From the NCBI GenBank assembly GCA_937880335.1, contig CALFLJ010000125.1:1-27463 (forward strand): DNA of 27,463 nt, in the 5' to 3' direction. The notes under the pieces were generated by a model. That model saw nothing but the letters and a program-made list of their open reading frames with translations, ran no database searches and was not told the DNA's origin. This DNA comes from an uncultured Succinatimonas sp. (GTDB lineage: Bacteria > Pseudomonadota > Gammaproteobacteria > Enterobacterales > Succinivibrionaceae). Below, piece after piece: positions 25,370 to 27,463 of this stretch. The first letter of the stretch is position 1. Each line of letters begins with the position of its first letter. Both the position numbers and the translations under genes were made by a program.

Positions 25370-25392
25370 TTTTATCCTCTAAAGTAAGGTCT

Positions 25393-26463
25393 TTATTTTA
25401 TATTGGCATCAAACATTATCTTCGGAATAATATCGCTATCAGAACCAAACTTAGTGTGAAGTCTTTTTGAAAGTTCAATTCTGTCTTGAATATTTAAGAT
25501 AGTGCCAAACTTAAATGCTGTCATAATTTTATTTACAATAGAAGCTTTTTTGCCATTATTTGCTTTTATATAAGAGCAAGGGCAATCCTTTTGTAATGGG
25601 AAATTAACCAAAACATTAGCTGCTTTTAATGCTTTTCTTATCTCTCCTAAAGAAAAATTAAGATTGTTTTCGTTTAAATGCCTGCTTATGACCTGCATGA
25701 TTATGATAATTAAGATGCTTAAGATTCTTTCACCTCGGGCTTTTTTAGAGAGGGATAGGATTTCAGCTTCTATGGTCAAGTCTTTCTTATCAAGATTAAG
25801 CTCTTCTCTTGTTTTTTCATCAAGGTCAACTTTTAAAGTTTGCATAGAAGGAACTAGGAAAGATAAACCACTTTGTAAGGAGAGTTTTTTTATAATAAAA
25901 CTAACCACTCTCATCTGCTCTTCATCGAGAATATCTAAGGCAATTTTTAAATTATTCTGATGTTCTAAAAGAGTGTAGTTTGTTCCTAAAAGGGCAAAGT
26001 CTTTACCAAAATCAACATCAGAGCTGTCTAGTTTTAAAATTCTATGTGAAATCTCGTTCATCAAGGTTTCAGAAAGATTAAACTTAAGCTCTTTGTGATA
26101 ATGTTCTTGCAGATAGTTAAGCCTGTAGTCTAACTTTAAAACATTAAACCAGATCTCTTTTATAATAAAATTAGAGTAATTAAGTTGCGGAAGACCTTTG
26201 TCTGTGTTTATAAGATTACGTTTAGCATGGATTGAATTTATTCTATTGACGCTATCTACAGTTTGGGCAAGTTTTTGTTCAACTGAACTTTCCTTAACTT
26301 TAGCTTTAAGCTTTTCTAAAGCATTGGGATCATCCTTTATAAACTCATCTAAACGTCCGAGCTTTTTAATCGTACGGTGAGAAATAGATCCATCAGCTTT
26401 ACGATAGGATTCAATTATATAAATATATTTCTTGCCGTTTGCCGATTTGATTTGAATAAACAC
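25393..26463 (-). pseudogene. IS1634-type transposase with internal deletion
   Basis: The first 60 residues (MFIQIKSANGKKYIYIIESYR, then SHRTIKKLGRLDEF) are the N-terminus of IS1634-family transposases. The last third (ERILSILIIIIMQVISRHLNE, then SLGEIRKALKAANVLVNFP) resembles their C-terminus. The protein is only 356 residues instead of about 500-600, and I find no DDE catalytic stretch in the middle, so the core seems to be deleted while the frame is kept open. It cannot be an active transposase. No clear terminal inverted repeats or target duplications are visible. The stop lies 23 bp before the lgt GTG. Confidence 0.7.
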
Positions 26464-26709
26464 AGTCTCTCCATTTTTAGATCTTATCTGTAAGAGAAAA
26501 ATAAATCTTGACTATATTCTAACAAGATTTTTTACAAACTTTTATATTGTCTTAACTTAAGTTATTTATTTCTATAGTTATATTATTCAATTATTACTAT
26601 TTATTTTGGTTATATGATCTAAAATTTTTGTTTTTGTTTTAAAGATTGTAAAAAAACTTTTCCAGGAAATGTAAAATACTTTTTATAAAGTAGAGCAAAA
26701 GAAATAAAA

Positions 26710-27463
26710 ATGTCTGACGAAAAAACTGAACAACCCACAGATAAACGCTTACGTGATGCTCGAGAGAAAGGTGAGGTAGCTAAATCACAAGAGGTTCCCT
26801 CAGCTTTAATTGTGCTAGTTGTGTTTGGCTATTTTTTAGTCATGTCAAAGAGCATATTTGCAGAACTTGCAACCTATATTGACGCAGTATTTAAATATTC
26901 TATGAGCTTACCTTTTGATGAGGCCTTAAGGCGTTTGGGGGTATTAAGCGTAGATGTAATGTTTAAGATTTTAGCTCCATTAGTAGGTTTAGTTATTGTA
27001 ACAGCTTTAGTGGCAAATCTTTGTCAGGTTGGCTTTTTAGTAGCTCCTAAAGGTGCTATGCCTAAACTTGAAAATTTAAATCCTAAAAAGTGGTTTAAGC
27101 AGGTTTTTTCGAAAAAAAATCTTTTTGAGTTTTTTAAAAATTTATTGAAAGTGGGGATTTTAACCGTATCTGTGTACATGGCTCTTTTAAATCATTTCCG
27201 AGAGATTTTTTTAATATCAAAAGGCAATTTAGGTGATTTTTGGACAATTTTAGGTTCTGTATTAAAAGATCTTGGCGCATATTCAGTAACAGCTTTTATT
27301 GCCATAGCCAGTCTTGATTTTATTTATGTCAGATTTAAATTTACAAAAGATCACATGATGTCACCTGATGAAGTTAAGCGAGAGTATAAAGAGCAAGAGG
27401 GAGATCCTTTAATTAAATCTAAGCGTAAGCAATTGCATCAGGAAATGGCCAATCAAAATACTT
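26710..27463 (+). CDS. sctU: Type III secretion export switch protein SctU (YscU/FlhB family), partial
   Basis: The gene runs off the right edge; about 251 residues are visible. The start EKTEQPTDKRLRDAREKGEVAKSQEV, the FSKKNLFEFFKNLLKV segment, and the cytoplasmic linker MSPDEVKREYKEQEGDP followed by IKSKRKQLHQEMANQN are of the FlhB/YscU family. Four hydrophobic segments precede the linker. Word for word it is closer to Yersinia YscU than to flagellar FlhB (N-terminus MSDEKTEQPT, no N-terminal extension). I therefore call it SctU of a non-flagellar type III system, with FlhB as the alternative. The self-cleaving NPTH motif would lie beyond the window. The ATG has no strong Shine-Dalgarno. 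Confidence 0.75.
   Translation, partial: MSDEKTEQPTDKRLRDAREKGEVAKSQEVPSALIVLVVFGYFLVMSKSIFAELATYIDAVFKYSMSLPFDEALRRLGVLSVDVMFKILAPLVGLVIVTALVANLCQVGFLVAPKGAMPKLENLNPKKWFKQVFSKKNLFEFFKNLLKVGILTVSVYMALLNHFREIFLISKGNLGDFWTILGSVLKDLGAYSVTAFIAIASLDFIYVRFKFTKDHMMSPDEVKREYKEQEGDPLIKSKRKQLHQEMANQNT

Overview
The window is AT-rich chromosomal DNA from a motile gammaproteobacterium. SbcCD, Ung, FleQ-type, FlgJ, FlgK, FlgL and Lgt genes fit a Gammaproteobacteria host. A Cas12a-type repeat next to a Cas9/Cas1/Cas2/Cas4 (type II-B) locus suggests a Succinivibrionaceae-like or other host-associated anaerobe. That taxonomic guess is inference; no rRNA is present.

Layout. (1) 1-592: a non-coding leader with a CRP-type site, then a mini CRISPR array of three Cas12a-type repeats and two spacers. 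No Cas12a gene is in the window. (2) 596-5109, minus strand: sbcD-sbcC, followed by ung on the plus strand. (3) 11284 down to 5903, minus strand: a FleQ-like sigma54 activator and the pseudaminic acid genes pseB, pseC (frameshifted), pseF and pseG, which normally supply the sugar for flagellin glycosylation. (4) 11646-19264: a complete type II-B CRISPR-Cas locus, cas9-cas1-cas2-cas4 on the plus strand, then a tracrRNA and an array of 10 spacers that I read on the minus strand. (5) 19306-24657: a low-molecular-weight phosphotyrosine phosphatase (minus), then flgJ behind a sigma54 promoter, flgK, flgL and a small unknown gene. (6) 24617-26463, minus strand: lgt with a short N-terminus and an internally deleted IS1634-type transposase. 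(7) 26710 to the window end: the start of a type III secretion switch protein gene of the SctU/YscU type.

How it works together. The FleQ-like protein, the sigma54 promoter before flgJ and the pse genes form a flagellar module, into which the more AT-rich CRISPR-Cas9 locus appears to be set. The most informative part is the 18288-19264 RNA region. A minus-strand TATAAT lies directly before an anti-repeat, and the downstream RNA follows the plan of the Francisella novicida tracrRNA but carries an extra hairpin inside the repeat:anti-repeat duplex. Every CRISPR repeat carries a minus-strand TATAAT near its end, so each crRNA may start from its own promoter. The truncated terminal repeat keeps exactly the half that carries this element.
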